Source of the DNA: Alphaproteobacteria bacterium
GTDB taxonomy: Bacteria; Pseudomonadota; Alphaproteobacteria; Reyranellales; Reyranellaceae
DNA: 64,000 nt
Assembly: GCA_017308235.1 (NCBI GenBank)
Contig: JAFKFL010000011.1
Span: 62,001-126,000, forward strand
Direction of reading: 5' to 3'
The position numbers and the translations under genes are program-made. The first letter of the stretch is position 1. Every line of letters begins with the position of its first letter. Below the pieces are notes generated by a model. The model searched no databases, was not told the DNA's origin, and saw only the letters and a program-made list of their open reading frames with translations. This document shows positions 44,678-53,308 of the stretch, piece after piece.

Positions 44678-45365
44678 GGTCTCGGGTCTGTCGGCGCGGT
44701 ATGGCGCGACCCCGGTCCTGCGTGGCATCGATCTCGCCGTGAGCGAGCGCGAGATTGTCGCCGTGATCGGGCGGAATGGCGTGGGCAAGACCACGACGAT
44801 GCGCTGCCTGATCGGTCTCCTTCGTGCTTCGGCGGGAAGCATTCGCTATCGCGGACGGGATATCACGCAGCTTTCGCCCGATGACCGTGCCCGCCTTGGC
44901 ATCGGCTATATTCCGCAAGGCCGCGACGTGTTTCCGCGCATGACGGTGCAGGAGAACCTCGTGGTCGGCGAACTGATCGGCGCCTCCCGCCGGCAATCCC
45001 GGCTCGATCTCGTGTTCGAATGCTTCCCCATCCTGAAGGAGCGTCGCCGGCAGATGGCCGGCACGTTGTCGGGCGGCGAGCAGCAGCAGTTGGCGATCGG
45101 TCGCGTCCTGATCGGCGGTCCCGATCTCATCCTGCTCGATGAGCCATCCGAGGGGGTGCAGCCGTCGATCGTGAAACTGATCTGCCGCGTGCTGCGCACG
45201 ATCCGCGACGATCTCGGGACGACGGTGATTTTCGTCGAGCAGAACCTCGATACCATTCTGGCGCTGGCCGAGCGCTGCTACGTCATGGAAAAAGGCGAGA
45301 TTGCTCAGGAACTTCCAAGGGGAATGGTCTCCCGAGAGAGTGTTCGTAATCACCTGCGCATCTGA
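44667..45365 (+). CDS. Urt/Liv-type ABC ATPase (UrtE/LivF-like), second cassette
   Basis: This 232-aa subunit has Walker A GRNGVGKTT, signature LSGGEQQQ, Walker B LILLDEPSEGV and YIPQGRDVFPRMTVQENL. It starts with two consecutive ATG codons (44667, 44670). Its last 16 bases overlap the 3' end of the convergent LivM-like gene on the other strand, so no terminator separates the two operons. Confidence 0.92.
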   Translation: MMLEVSGLSARYGATPVLRGIDLAVSEREIVAVIGRNGVGKTTTMRCLIGLLRASAGSIRYRGRDITQLSPDDRARLGIGYIPQGRDVFPRMTVQENLVVGELIGASRRQSRLDLVFECFPILKERRRQMAGTLSGGEQQQLAIGRVLIGGPDLILLDEPSEGVQPSIVKLICRVLRTIRDDLGTTVIFVEQNLDTILALAERCYVMEKGEIAQELPRGMVSRESVRNHLRI

Positions 45366-46471
45366 CCGCTCGGAGGCCCGCTTTGACGGGCTCTTTGACG
45401 ATCGTCGCCGGTGCGCCTCGTCGAGGTGACGACGAGTCGACGACGGGTAGGAAAGAGGTGGAGATCGAACCTGTCGGCGATCGAGCCCCAGATGCCCTTC
45501 GGGGCGATCAGCATGATCACAATGCCCAACGCACCCAATAGCATCAGGTACCAGGTGCCGAAGGCGGCAAGGTAGGTCTGCAGGAAATAGAACACGACGG
45601 CGCCGACAATCGGTCCTTCGATGGTGCCGATCCCACCGATCACAACGATGAAGATGACGTAGGCCGTCCAGTCGAGCACAGCGAACGCCGAATCGGGCGA
45701 GATGCGTGCGCTTTGGAGGAAAATGAGAGCGCCGGCCGCGCCGCCTCCGGCAGCAGTGAGGATGTACACAAAGACCTTGAGACGGAAGGCATCGACCCCG
45801 ATGCTGCTCGCGGTAAGTTCGGAATCGCGAAGCGAGGACAGGGCCAGTCCGAAGCGTGAGCGCAGCAGCCAATAGATGCCGGCGAGAGTGATGACGAGCA
45901 GGGCGAGCGCTGCCCAGTAGACGACGATATCGCGAGCCGCTGGGGTCCGAACACCGAAGGCCATCGATACCCAGTCAAGACCGGCAGTGCTGCTAACGAC
46001 TGACATCGTGAGCGACGTTCCGGTGCCGCCGCCCAGCTCCTTCACCTGTGCAAGCACAAGGCGATAGACCTCGGCCGCCACCCAGGTGCCGATCGCGAAA
46101 TAGGCGCCGCGCAGGCGGAATACCACGAACGCTGTCGGCACGGCCATGGCCGCAGCGACCACGCCGCTCAGCAACGCGGCTGTCAGCGGTTCGATACCGG
46201 CGAGGATTGTGGCGGCGAACAAAGTGTAGGCACCGAGACCAACGAAGGCCTGCTGCCCGACCGAAACGAGGCCAGCGTAGCCCGCGAGCAGGTTCCAGTA
46301 CTGCGCCAGGCACAGCATGGTGAAAATGAAGAAGAGGTCCTGGATCAAGCCGCGGCTGGCCACCGCCGGCAACGCTGCGAGTCCGGCCGTCAGGATCGCG
46401 GCGCCGATGGTCGCCCAGGATGAGACGCGTGTGCGAGTCGTCATCCGGAAACGCGGGGAGGCGGCTGTCAT
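45350..46471 (-). CDS. Liv-type ABC permease (LivM-like), third cassette
   Basis: This 373-aa permease has about ten hydrophobic segments, QYWNLLAGYAGLVSVGQQAF and the docking loop LSSLRDSELTASSIGVDAFR, which are LivM-type. The start is put at ATG 46471 (MTAASPRF) with GGAGGG upstream inside the end of the LivH-like gene; the frame stays open much further but there overlaps the LivH-like gene. It is last in the hydroquinone operon, with a basic C-terminal tail. Confidence 0.88.
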   Translation of the reverse strand: MTAASPRFRMTTRTRVSSWATIGAAILTAGLAALPAVASRGLIQDLFFIFTMLCLAQYWNLLAGYAGLVSVGQQAFVGLGAYTLFAATILAGIEPLTAALLSGVVAAAMAVPTAFVVFRLRGAYFAIGTWVAAEVYRLVLAQVKELGGGTGTSLTMSVVSSTAGLDWVSMAFGVRTPAARDIVVYWAALALLVITLAGIYWLLRSRFGLALSSLRDSELTASSIGVDAFRLKVFVYILTAAGGGAAGALIFLQSARISPDSAFAVLDWTAYVIFIVVIGGIGTIEGPIVGAVVFYFLQTYLAAFGTWYLMLLGALGIVIMLIAPKGIWGSIADRFDLHLFPTRRRLVVTSTRRTGDDRQRARQSGPPSGQMRR

Positions 46472-46476
46472 GGCCG

Positions 46477-47349
46477 TCAGCCCTCCGATTTCGGGAAGAG
46501 GCCGCGAGGGCGCACGACCAGAATGACCAGGAAAGCCAGGTGGCCGGTCAGGATTTGCCATTCGGGATTGATCTGCGCGCCAACCGTCTGGGCTACGCCG
46601 ATGATCATTCCGCCAATCAGAGTCCCCCACAGGCTTCCCAGGCCGCCGACGATTACCGCTTCGAAGGCATAGAGCAGCCGTGCCGGGCCGATCGTCGGAT
46701 CGAAGTTCGCACGAAGGCCGAGATAGAGAGCGGCGACCGCACAGACCATCATGGCAATACCGGCCGCTATCGCGAACAGGCGGCGATGATCGATGCCCAT
46801 GAGCTGCGCCGTTTCGGGATCGTCCGACGTTGCGCGGAACGCCCGCCCGATCGCGGTGCGATAGATCAGAAAATTCAGGCCGGCGATGACCACGACGGCG
46901 CTGGCAAAGCAGACCAGCGGCACCGTGCCGATGGAAATGCCGCTGGCGACCGACAGCGACGCGGACTCCCAGCCCGTGAGTGGAAGGCGGCGGCTGTCGG
47001 CGGAGAAGACCTCGAGCAGGCCATTCTGGATGATGATCGAGAAACCGAAGGTGACGATCAGGGGCGGCAGGATATCGCGATCCAGGGTGCGATTGAGAAA
47101 GCCCACCTGCAAGCCATAACCCACGCCGAACATGATCGGCAGGCTGAGGAGAAGGGCAAGCACAACACCGCTTCCCGGCGGCAGCAGCGAGGCGAGAACG
47201 ACGATCACGAAGGCCGCCAGCACGATCAGGTCGCCGTGCGCGAGATTGACCAGCTTCATGATACCGAACATCAGCGACAGGCCGGTGGCATAGAGGGCAT
47301 AGAGGCCGCCAAGCAGGATGCCCTGAATGATGGTGTCGACCCACTGCAC
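46477..47349 (-). CDS. Liv-type ABC permease (LivH-like), third cassette
   Basis: This 290-aa permease contains ATGLSLMFGIMKLVNLAHGD (diagnostic for LivH) and the loop RAFRATSDDPETAQLMGIDH. It lies between the LivF-like and LivM-like genes with gaps of 3 and 5 bases. It is less like the two amide-cassette permeases than they are to each other by inspection, consistent with a different cargo. Confidence 0.9.
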   Translation of the reverse strand: MQWVDTIIQGILLGGLYALYATGLSLMFGIMKLVNLAHGDLIVLAAFVIVVLASLLPPGSGVVLALLLSLPIMFGVGYGLQVGFLNRTLDRDILPPLIVTFGFSIIIQNGLLEVFSADSRRLPLTGWESASLSVASGISIGTVPLVCFASAVVVIAGLNFLIYRTAIGRAFRATSDDPETAQLMGIDHRRLFAIAAGIAMMVCAVAALYLGLRANFDPTIGPARLLYAFEAVIVGGLGSLWGTLIGGMIIGVAQTVGAQINPEWQILTGHLAFLVILVVRPRGLFPKSEG

Positions 47350-47352
47350 CGA

Positions 47353-48051
47353 TCACGCCCCGAAATAGGCGGCGTGAATGGCTTCGCGACTAAGCTCGGC
47401 GGGTCGGCCGGTCAAGGTGATGCGCCCTTCCTGCAGGCAGTAGACGCGGTCGGCCACGCGCATCGCCTGGGCGATATCCTGTTCGACAATGACGAGGCTT
47501 GTTCCAGCGTCTCGGATTCTCGGGAGGGCCGTGTAGATGTCCTGGATCACGATGGGCGCTAGCCCCAGGCTCAGTTCGTCGCACAACAGCAGACGCGGGT
47601 TGGACATCAGGGCGCGCCCGATCGCCACCATCTGTTGCTCTCCGCCCGAGAGTGCTGTTCCCATATGGCGTCGCCGCTCGGCCAGCCGAGGGAAGAGATC
47701 ATAGACTTCGGCAAGCCGCCATGAACCACGGCGGCCGCTGTAGCCGCCGATCTGCAGGTTCTCTTCGACGGACAGAGAAGGGAACAGGCGCCTCCCTTCG
47801 GGCACGAGGGAGATTCCCAGACGCACGGCCTGGCTGGCGACGAGGCCCGAGATATCGGCACCGTCGAATCGGACGGTGCCTCCGTCGACCGGCAACAGCC
47901 GCGCCACGGCTTTCAGAAGAGTTGACTTGCCGGCGCCGTTGGCCCCGATGACGGCGACGATCTGTCCTTGCGCAACCTCGATATCGACATCGAACAGTGC
48001 CTGGAAATCTCCATAGCCGGTGGTCAGTTTGACAGTCTGCAGAAGGGCCAT
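47353..48051 (-). CDS. Liv-type ABC ATPase (LivF-like), third cassette
   Basis: This 232-aa subunit has Walker A GANGAGKST, signature LSGGEQQM and LVPEGRRLFPSLSVEENL. The Walker B region reads LLLCDELSLGL, where the common DEP is DEL; this variant occurs in LivF proteins of aromatic- or amide-linked cassettes. It is followed by the LivH-like gene after 3 bases. Confidence 0.9.
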   Translation of the reverse strand: MALLQTVKLTTGYGDFQALFDVDIEVAQGQIVAVIGANGAGKSTLLKAVARLLPVDGGTVRFDGADISGLVASQAVRLGISLVPEGRRLFPSLSVEENLQIGGYSGRRGSWRLAEVYDLFPRLAERRRHMGTALSGGEQQMVAIGRALMSNPRLLLCDELSLGLAPIVIQDIYTALPRIRDAGTSLVIVEQDIAQAMRVADRVYCLQEGRITLTGRPAELSREAIHAAYFGA

Positions 48052-48058
48052 CGTCTAT

Positions 48059-48787
48059 TCACGCAGCGATGCCAAGATAGATTTCCCTGACCTCGGCCGA
48101 GGACATCACCGCTCGCGGCTCCCCTTCGGCGATCTTGCGTCCAAAGTTCAGGACGACAAGCCGATCGACGACTGCCAGAAGCGCCTGCACGATGTGCTCG
48201 ATCCAGATGATCGCAGTACCGCGCGTCCGGATGGCGCGAACCGTTTCGACGAGAAGGGCACACTCGGCTTCGGTAAGGCCGCCGGCGATCTCGTCGAGAA
48301 GCAGGAGACGCGGTTCCGTCGCCAGGGCCCGAGCGAGCTCCAGGCGCTTGCGTTCGAGCAATGTGAGCGTTTCGGCGCGTCGATTGGCGCGGGAAAGCAG
48401 GCCTGTCATATCGAGGATGCTGCCGCAGGCCTCGACGACCTCGGCTTCCCGCTTTCCGCTGCCATAGGCCGCTGCAACGAGCAGGTTCTCGAACACCGAG
48501 AGATTGCCGAAAGGATGCGGGATTTGGAATGTCCGCGCGATCCCCGCGCGGCAGCGTCGTTGGGGGCTGTCAGTCGTGATGTCGCGGCCGTCAAATCGGA
48601 TCGCCCCCGTGTCAGGCACAATTGCGCCAGAGATGAGGTTCATCAGCGTCGTCTTGCCCGCGCCGTTGGGGCCGATGATGCCGAGCGCCTCACCGGCACC
48701 GAGTTCGAGGTCGAGCTTGTCCGTGACGACCAGTGAACCAAACGACTTGCCGAGCTTGCTGATTGACAGCATTCGTGCCGCTGTCAT
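48059..48787 (-). CDS. Liv-type ABC ATPase (LivG-like), third cassette
   Basis: This 242-aa subunit has Walker A GPNGAGKTT and Walker B LLLLDEIAGGL. The usual LSGGQ signature is replaced by LTLLERKRLELARAL, as in the LivG branch whose signature is degenerate. The ATG at 48787 shares one base with the stop of the binding-protein gene (TGATG). Confidence 0.9.
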   Translation of the reverse strand: MTAARMLSISKLGKSFGSLVVTDKLDLELGAGEALGIIGPNGAGKTTLMNLISGAIVPDTGAIRFDGRDITTDSPQRRCRAGIARTFQIPHPFGNLSVFENLLVAAAYGSGKREAEVVEACGSILDMTGLLSRANRRAETLTLLERKRLELARALATEPRLLLLDEIAGGLTEAECALLVETVRAIRTRGTAIIWIEHIVQALLAVVDRLVVLNFGRKIAEGEPRAVMSSAEVREIYLGIAA

Positions 48788-50109
48788 CAGGCGATCGGCT
48801 GCATCTGTCCGCCGACGGGAATGGACGGCGCCGTCTTGTTGTCGGTGATGACGATGTCGTACTTGCCGTTCGCCGCACGGCGCCACTGCCCGCCGACCAG
48901 CGGCGTCTTGGCGATGTTCTTTTGCGCGAAAGGCGGTAGATCCTTCTGCCCCCAGTGCACCTTGCCGACGATCGTATCGAGGTCTGTCGCTGCGATGGCA
49001 GCGACGATCGCATCAGCCTTGCCGGCATCAGCCGAGCGCTTCAGTGCATCCGTCGCGATCTCGAACAGCGCGTGGGCGAAGCCGATGGGTTGGGTCCACT
49101 GCTTGCCGCTCGACTGCTGGTAGGCATCCGCGACTTGCTTTGCCGAAAGGCCCGTCAGTGACGACTTGAACGGATGATTGGGTGTCCACCAGACTTCCGA
49201 CGACAGGTTGTTGCCGGCGTCGCCCAGCGTCTCGACCGAGACCGGGAAGAGCAGGGCCTTGCCGACCGACGCTACCTTGGGTCGGAACCCCTGCTGGCGC
49301 GCCTGGTTCCAGAAGGTGGTGAAGTCCGGCGGCAGCACCACGCCCGTAAGGATCTCGCACTTCGCGTTTTTGAAGGCGTTGATCTGCGCGGTGAAGTCGT
49401 CGGTGAGGTTGCGGTAGCGGCCGGGGTCGGTGAGCTTGTAGCCCTTCTTGTCGAGGACAGGCGGGAAGCCAACCACCTTGTCGCCCCAGGCGTTGCCGTC
49501 GCCGTCGTTGGGGAAGAGCCCGCCGACCGACTTGTTGGTCGAAACCTGCTCCCACATGTTGGTGTAGACGGCGATCACGTCCTCAAGACCCCAGAAGAAG
49601 TGATAGGTGTAAGAGAACGGTTTCCAGGTCTTGGGGTCGCCGGGATTGCCCTGGCGGCCGATGAAATAGGGCTGCCACGGCGCGAGGGTGGAGATGCAGG
49701 GCACGCCCTCGATCTCGCACTGGGTGGAGACGGGATTGGTCGTCTCCGGTGTCCCACCGACCAGTATCAGGTCGACCTTGTCGTTGACGATCAGCTCCTT
49801 GGCGACCGTGGCCGCTCGATTGGGATTGGACTGGCTGTCTTTGACCACCACCTCGACCGGCCGGGTCGCGTTGCCAATCTTCAGCCCGCCCTTGACGGTT
49901 TCGAGATAGCCCTTGATGACGAAGTCGTCGGCCTCGGCGAAGGCCGCGAGCGGTCCCGTACGCGGCGAGACGTAGCCGAGCCGAATCGGTTTCGAGCTTT
50001 GCGCGAAAACCGTTGACGTCCAGGTCGGCGCTGCGGCGGCGGCTACGCCGGCGGCGATCGACCGTTTCGCAAAACCACGCCGACTTACCCCGGAAATCCT
50101 GTTCGTCAT
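48787..50109 (-). CDS. Liv-type ABC substrate-binding protein, third cassette
   Basis: This 440-aa exported type-I binding protein has a twin-arginine leader (VSRRGFAKRSIAAG, cut near VFAQS). The mature part starts IRLGYVSPRTGPLAAFAEAD; VVKDSQSNPNRAATVAKELI and LVGGTPETTNPVSTQCEIEG follow. GGGAGGAACGCC precedes the ATG. Its place between aldehyde dehydrogenase and transporter genes of the hydroquinone operon suggests an aromatic or aromatic-derived ligand (inference). Confidence 0.88.
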   Translation of the reverse strand: MTNRISGVSRRGFAKRSIAAGVAAAAAPTWTSTVFAQSSKPIRLGYVSPRTGPLAAFAEADDFVIKGYLETVKGGLKIGNATRPVEVVVKDSQSNPNRAATVAKELIVNDKVDLILVGGTPETTNPVSTQCEIEGVPCISTLAPWQPYFIGRQGNPGDPKTWKPFSYTYHFFWGLEDVIAVYTNMWEQVSTNKSVGGLFPNDGDGNAWGDKVVGFPPVLDKKGYKLTDPGRYRNLTDDFTAQINAFKNAKCEILTGVVLPPDFTTFWNQARQQGFRPKVASVGKALLFPVSVETLGDAGNNLSSEVWWTPNHPFKSSLTGLSAKQVADAYQQSSGKQWTQPIGFAHALFEIATDALKRSADAGKADAIVAAIAATDLDTIVGKVHWGQKDLPPFAQKNIAKTPLVGGQWRRAANGKYDIVITDNKTAPSIPVGGQMQPIA

Positions 50110-50134
50110 GGCGTTCCTCCCGTTCATCTTTTTG

Positions 50135-51631
50135 TCAGCGGCCATAAAAGGCCGGCAATGTTGCATCGACGTTCACCCAGACCGATCGCGGCTCGGTGTA
50201 GTCATGCATTGCCTCGAACCCCATCTCCCGGCCGTAGCCCGACTGGCCGACTCCACCGAAGGGTGAGCCGGGATTGACCCTCTTGTAACTGTTGATCCAC
50301 ACCATGCCGGCGCGGATCGATTGCGCGATCTTGTGGGCGCGCGAAAGATCGCGCGTCCATAGTCCGCCGCCCAGGCCGTAGTCGGTACCGTTGGCGATGG
50401 CGAGCGCTTCCTCGTCATTCTTGAAGGTCGTCACGCTGACGAACGGGCCGAACACTTCTTCCTGCGCAACGCGATCGGTCGGCGCGGCGCGCACGACTGT
50501 GGGAAGGACATAGCAACCTTTGGCGAGCCGCGGATCGTCGGGAGCGGCACCGCCTGTCAGCACCTCGCCGCCTTGCGATTTCGCGATGTCGATGTACTTC
50601 AGGACCCGATCGCGATGTTCGGTCGAGGTGAGCGGCCCCATTTCGGTGCCCTGATCGGTGGGGTCGTCGACTCGGATCGAACGCGCAAGGGCCAGGAACT
50701 TGTCCATGAACGCCTCGGCAATGCGCTCATGCAGGATGAGACGCGAGCCCGCAATGCAGGCTTGTCCTTGGTTATGGAAGATCGCGAAGGCGGAGCCGTT
50801 GACTGCGGCAGCAAGGTCGGCGTCGTCGAACACAATGTTCGCGCCTTTTCCACCAAGCTCGAGCTGCACGCGCTTGAGGTTCCCCCGCGAGGCTTCGACG
50901 ACACGCCGGCCGGTCGCAGTCGAGCCGGTGAACGCGATCTTGCTCACTGCGGGATGCTCGGCCAGCCGTTGTCCTGCCGTGTGGCCGTAGCCGGGAACGA
51001 TATTCACGACGCCCTTGGGAAACCCGATCTCGGCGATGAGCTCGCCGAGCCGCAGGGTCGAGAGGGGCGTGATTTCCGACGGCTTCAGCACCACTGTGTT
51101 GCCTGCGGCAAGAGCCGGTCCCATGTTCCAGCTCGTGAACATGAAAGGAAAGTTCCAGGGCACGATCTGGCCCACCACGCCGATAGGCTGGCGTAGGACA
51201 TAATTGAGGAAGCCGCGTTCGACTGGAACGACGGATCCCTGGAACTTGTCGGCCATGCCGCCGAAGTAGCGAAAGCAGCCAGCTGTGCGTGGCACGTCGA
51301 GGCCGCGCGTGTCGCGGATGGGATGACCGGTATCGATGGTCTCGAGAAGGGCCAGCTCGTCGGCATGCTCCTCGATCTTGTCGGCAAGCTTCAAGAGGAG
51401 CCGCCCGCGATCCGCCGCGGCCATCGACGACCAGGCCGGAAAGGCGCGGGCCGCGGCTTCGACTGCGAGATCGACGTCGCGGGCGCCAGCTTCGGCGATG
51501 CGAGCGATCAGCGTGTTGTCATGGGGCGAGACGACATCGATCCTGCCGCCATCGGCAGCAGCGACGAACTCGCCGCCAATGAACAGGCCGGTCTGCACCG
51601 AACCCAACGGCGGGCGAGCGATCGTATCCAT
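50135..51631 (-). CDS. aldehyde dehydrogenase (candidate 4-hydroxymuconic semialdehyde dehydrogenase)
   Basis: This 498-aa NAD(P)-dependent ALDH-superfamily enzyme has cofactor motif FTGSTATGRRV, general base Glu258 in LELGGKGAN and nucleophile Cys292 in NQGQACIAGS. In known hydroquinone pathways (Pnp, Hap) such an enzyme oxidises 4-hydroxymuconic semialdehyde to maleylacetate. Position 15 bases after the dioxygenase large-subunit gene supports that role, although betaine-aldehyde-like enzymes look similar. Confidence 0.8.
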   Translation of the reverse strand: MDTIARPPLGSVQTGLFIGGEFVAAADGGRIDVVSPHDNTLIARIAEAGARDVDLAVEAAARAFPAWSSMAAADRGRLLLKLADKIEEHADELALLETIDTGHPIRDTRGLDVPRTAGCFRYFGGMADKFQGSVVPVERGFLNYVLRQPIGVVGQIVPWNFPFMFTSWNMGPALAAGNTVVLKPSEITPLSTLRLGELIAEIGFPKGVVNIVPGYGHTAGQRLAEHPAVSKIAFTGSTATGRRVVEASRGNLKRVQLELGGKGANIVFDDADLAAAVNGSAFAIFHNQGQACIAGSRLILHERIAEAFMDKFLALARSIRVDDPTDQGTEMGPLTSTEHRDRVLKYIDIAKSQGGEVLTGGAAPDDPRLAKGCYVLPTVVRAAPTDRVAQEEVFGPFVSVTTFKNDEEALAIANGTDYGLGGGLWTRDLSRAHKIAQSIRAGMVWINSYKRVNPGSPFGGVGQSGYGREMGFEAMHDYTEPRSVWVNVDATLPAFYGR

Positions 51632-51646
51632 GGCGGTGCGATGCGC

Positions 51647-52636
51647 TCAGAAGTCCACCGGGAACGGCGAGAGGTCGCCCTGCTCGTATCGCTTGGGCAG
51701 GTCGGGTGTAACGTTCTCCCATACGTACAGCATGGAGCGCTTCTTCGAATATCCTTGATGGCGGATATCCGCCGGCATGGCCGCGACGTCGCCGGCTTTC
51801 ATGGTGACGCGGGCGCGTGGTGCGCCCGTGTTCTTGTCGCCCACGTCCCATACGATTTCGTCGGAAAGCTGGATGAACCACTCCACGCGGTCGTTCCCAT
51901 GGAAGACCGGCAGGATGTATTCCTCGGTCGTCGGGCAGGCGAGCGACGCCTTGCAGACCGCAGTCACCGACGGATTCCAGGTAACGTCGGAGCGGCTCAA
52001 GTACTTGAACAGGCTGAAGGCGTGGAGCTGTCCCTTGAAGCCTGGTTCCTCGATAATCTCGGGCTCGTCCTGAGACACGTCAGCGAAAGCGCGATTGATC
52101 GGCATGTCGTTACGCAGCGGCGAATCGCCTGTCAGGCCAGGCATGCGCTTGGTCTGGATGCGCGTGCGCTCGATGGCTTCGATGTTTTCACCCTGCTTGG
52201 TGCCAAAGGCCGTGCCGGTTTCGACCGGTGCCGCGAACGGATCGAAGCCCTCGTTCACCCAGTCGCGCAGGATCGCCTTGAAGGTCGCCATGATGTGGGC
52301 GCCGTCGAAGCGTTCGGTATAATCGACACCGGCCTGCTTCATGATCCCGTTGAAGGTGCCGGCGTAGAGATCGACCTGGCCGTAGTGATTGCGCGTGCCG
52401 ATGACGTGGTCGAAATTGACCCAGCCGTAGAAGAAGTTCCAGGCCACGTCGCGCATGCAGGCGCGCAGGAAGGCTTCCGCCGACATCTGGTGGGAGCGCA
52501 TCTGCCCCTTGGCCGGCCACCGGATGGTGACGAAATATTCGTCGCGCGACAGCTCGAATTTGCCGAGCTTGAAGGTGCGATAGCCATTTTCGTTGCTGGG
52601 ATCGCTGGCAACGACTTTCGACAGTGCGGTGGACAT
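51647..52636 (-). CDS. hydroquinone 1,2-dioxygenase large subunit (PnpD/HapD-like)
   Basis: This 329-aa Fe(II) subunit belongs to the two-component hydroquinone dioxygenase family that opens hydroquinone to 4-hydroxymuconic semialdehyde. The iron site is readable as His246-x-Asn248-x3-Glu252 (VFHGNDRVEWF) and His293 (DIRHQGY). The same spacing is known for PnpD. The start is put at ATG 52636 with GGGAGA 9 bases before it; ATG 52642 and 52651 are also in frame. The small subunit gene lies 42 bases upstream. Confidence 0.87.
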   Translation of the reverse strand: MSTALSKVVASDPSNENGYRTFKLGKFELSRDEYFVTIRWPAKGQMRSHQMSAEAFLRACMRDVAWNFFYGWVNFDHVIGTRNHYGQVDLYAGTFNGIMKQAGVDYTERFDGAHIMATFKAILRDWVNEGFDPFAAPVETGTAFGTKQGENIEAIERTRIQTKRMPGLTGDSPLRNDMPINRAFADVSQDEPEIIEEPGFKGQLHAFSLFKYLSRSDVTWNPSVTAVCKASLACPTTEEYILPVFHGNDRVEWFIQLSDEIVWDVGDKNTGAPRARVTMKAGDVAAMPADIRHQGYSKKRSMLYVWENVTPDLPKRYEQGDLSPFPVDF

Positions 52637-52678
52637 CGTCATTTCTCCCATTGATCCGGCGCGAGATGATTCAGGGCC

Positions 52679-53164
52679 TTATTGAAGGCAGATCTCGTTC
52701 CATTTCTCGACACTGAGATCGCCCAGGATCGTCTGCTGCAGGATCACGCCGAGCTTCGTCGCGGTGAAACGGTAAGCGCAGCCCGCGGGCAACAGCGCCT
52801 GATGGCCGCGCTTCAGCCTGATCAGGCCCATGCGCTTGCCCTCCGGCGTGTCACCGGCAAGGATTGCGCCGTTCTTCGACTCTGGCGGTGGTTCCTTGAG
52901 TTTGAGGAATTCTATCTCGACCTCGCCGTCCATGCAGAGGGCGAACTCGTCGTGCGCACAGGCGAACCAGGGTGATTGGCCCTCGGCCCGCATCACTTCC
53001 TGCACATATTCCAGATTCTTGCCGACAACCACGCGTTCATACGGCTTCGACTTCGAGGCCACCTCGAAGATGTTCGAGAACACGTAGTGCTTCGGATCGC
53101 CGCTGACGATCTCGATGCTGCCCTTCTGGTAATCGGAAATCGAACCGAAGACGGTGGTCGACAT
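52679..53164 (-). CDS. hydroquinone 1,2-dioxygenase small subunit (PnpC/HapC-like)
   Basis: This 161-aa cupin-like protein is of the size of the known small subunits (about 18 kDa). Conserved stretches include SPWFACAHDEFALCMDGEVE and LLPAGCAYRFTATKLGVIL. GGAGGGAATGAT places a strong ribosome site before the ATG. It is the first gene of an eight-gene minus-strand operon with the large subunit, an aldehyde dehydrogenase and a five-gene Liv-type importer. Confidence 0.87.
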   Translation of the reverse strand: MSTTVFGSISDYQKGSIEIVSGDPKHYVFSNIFEVASKSKPYERVVVGKNLEYVQEVMRAEGQSPWFACAHDEFALCMDGEVEIEFLKLKEPPPESKNGAILAGDTPEGKRMGLIRLKRGHQALLPAGCAYRFTATKLGVILQQTILGDLSVEKWNEICLQ

Positions 53165-53237
53165 ATCATTCCCTCCCTGATGCTGCCGGCTTGCGTCGTT
53201 CTTTCGTTCCGGACGATCCTAGGTGAGCGGCTTGCCG

Positions 53238-53250
53238 GCCACAATGTGGC
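53238..53250. promoter_or_regulatory. palindrome upstream of hydroquinone dioxygenase operon, candidate LysR site
   Basis: GCCACAATGTGGC is a perfect 6-1-6 inverted repeat; symmetry extends imperfectly outward to CC/GG at 53235-53236 and 53252-53253. It is about 75 bases before the pnpC-like start and 59 bases after the LysR gene, which lies just upstream on the same strand. LysR proteins bind dyad sites in this position; the link is inferred. Confidence 0.4.
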
Positions 53251-53308
53251 TGGCCCCGAAACCACCATTCGGCTTTTGCAAACAATCAGTCGGAGGTCAG
53301 GCGGCGGC

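Noticed and set aside
46477..47356. Extension of the LivM-like reading frame by 295 codons upstream
   Set aside because: The extension overlaps the LivH-like gene on the same strand in another frame and shows no membrane pattern of its own. The conserved LivM sequence begins after ATG 46471.
51323..52654. A 443-codon open frame on the plus strand
   Set aside because: It is antisense to the aldehyde dehydrogenase and hydroquinone dioxygenase large-subunit genes, whose catalytic residues are intact. No domain is recognisable in it.
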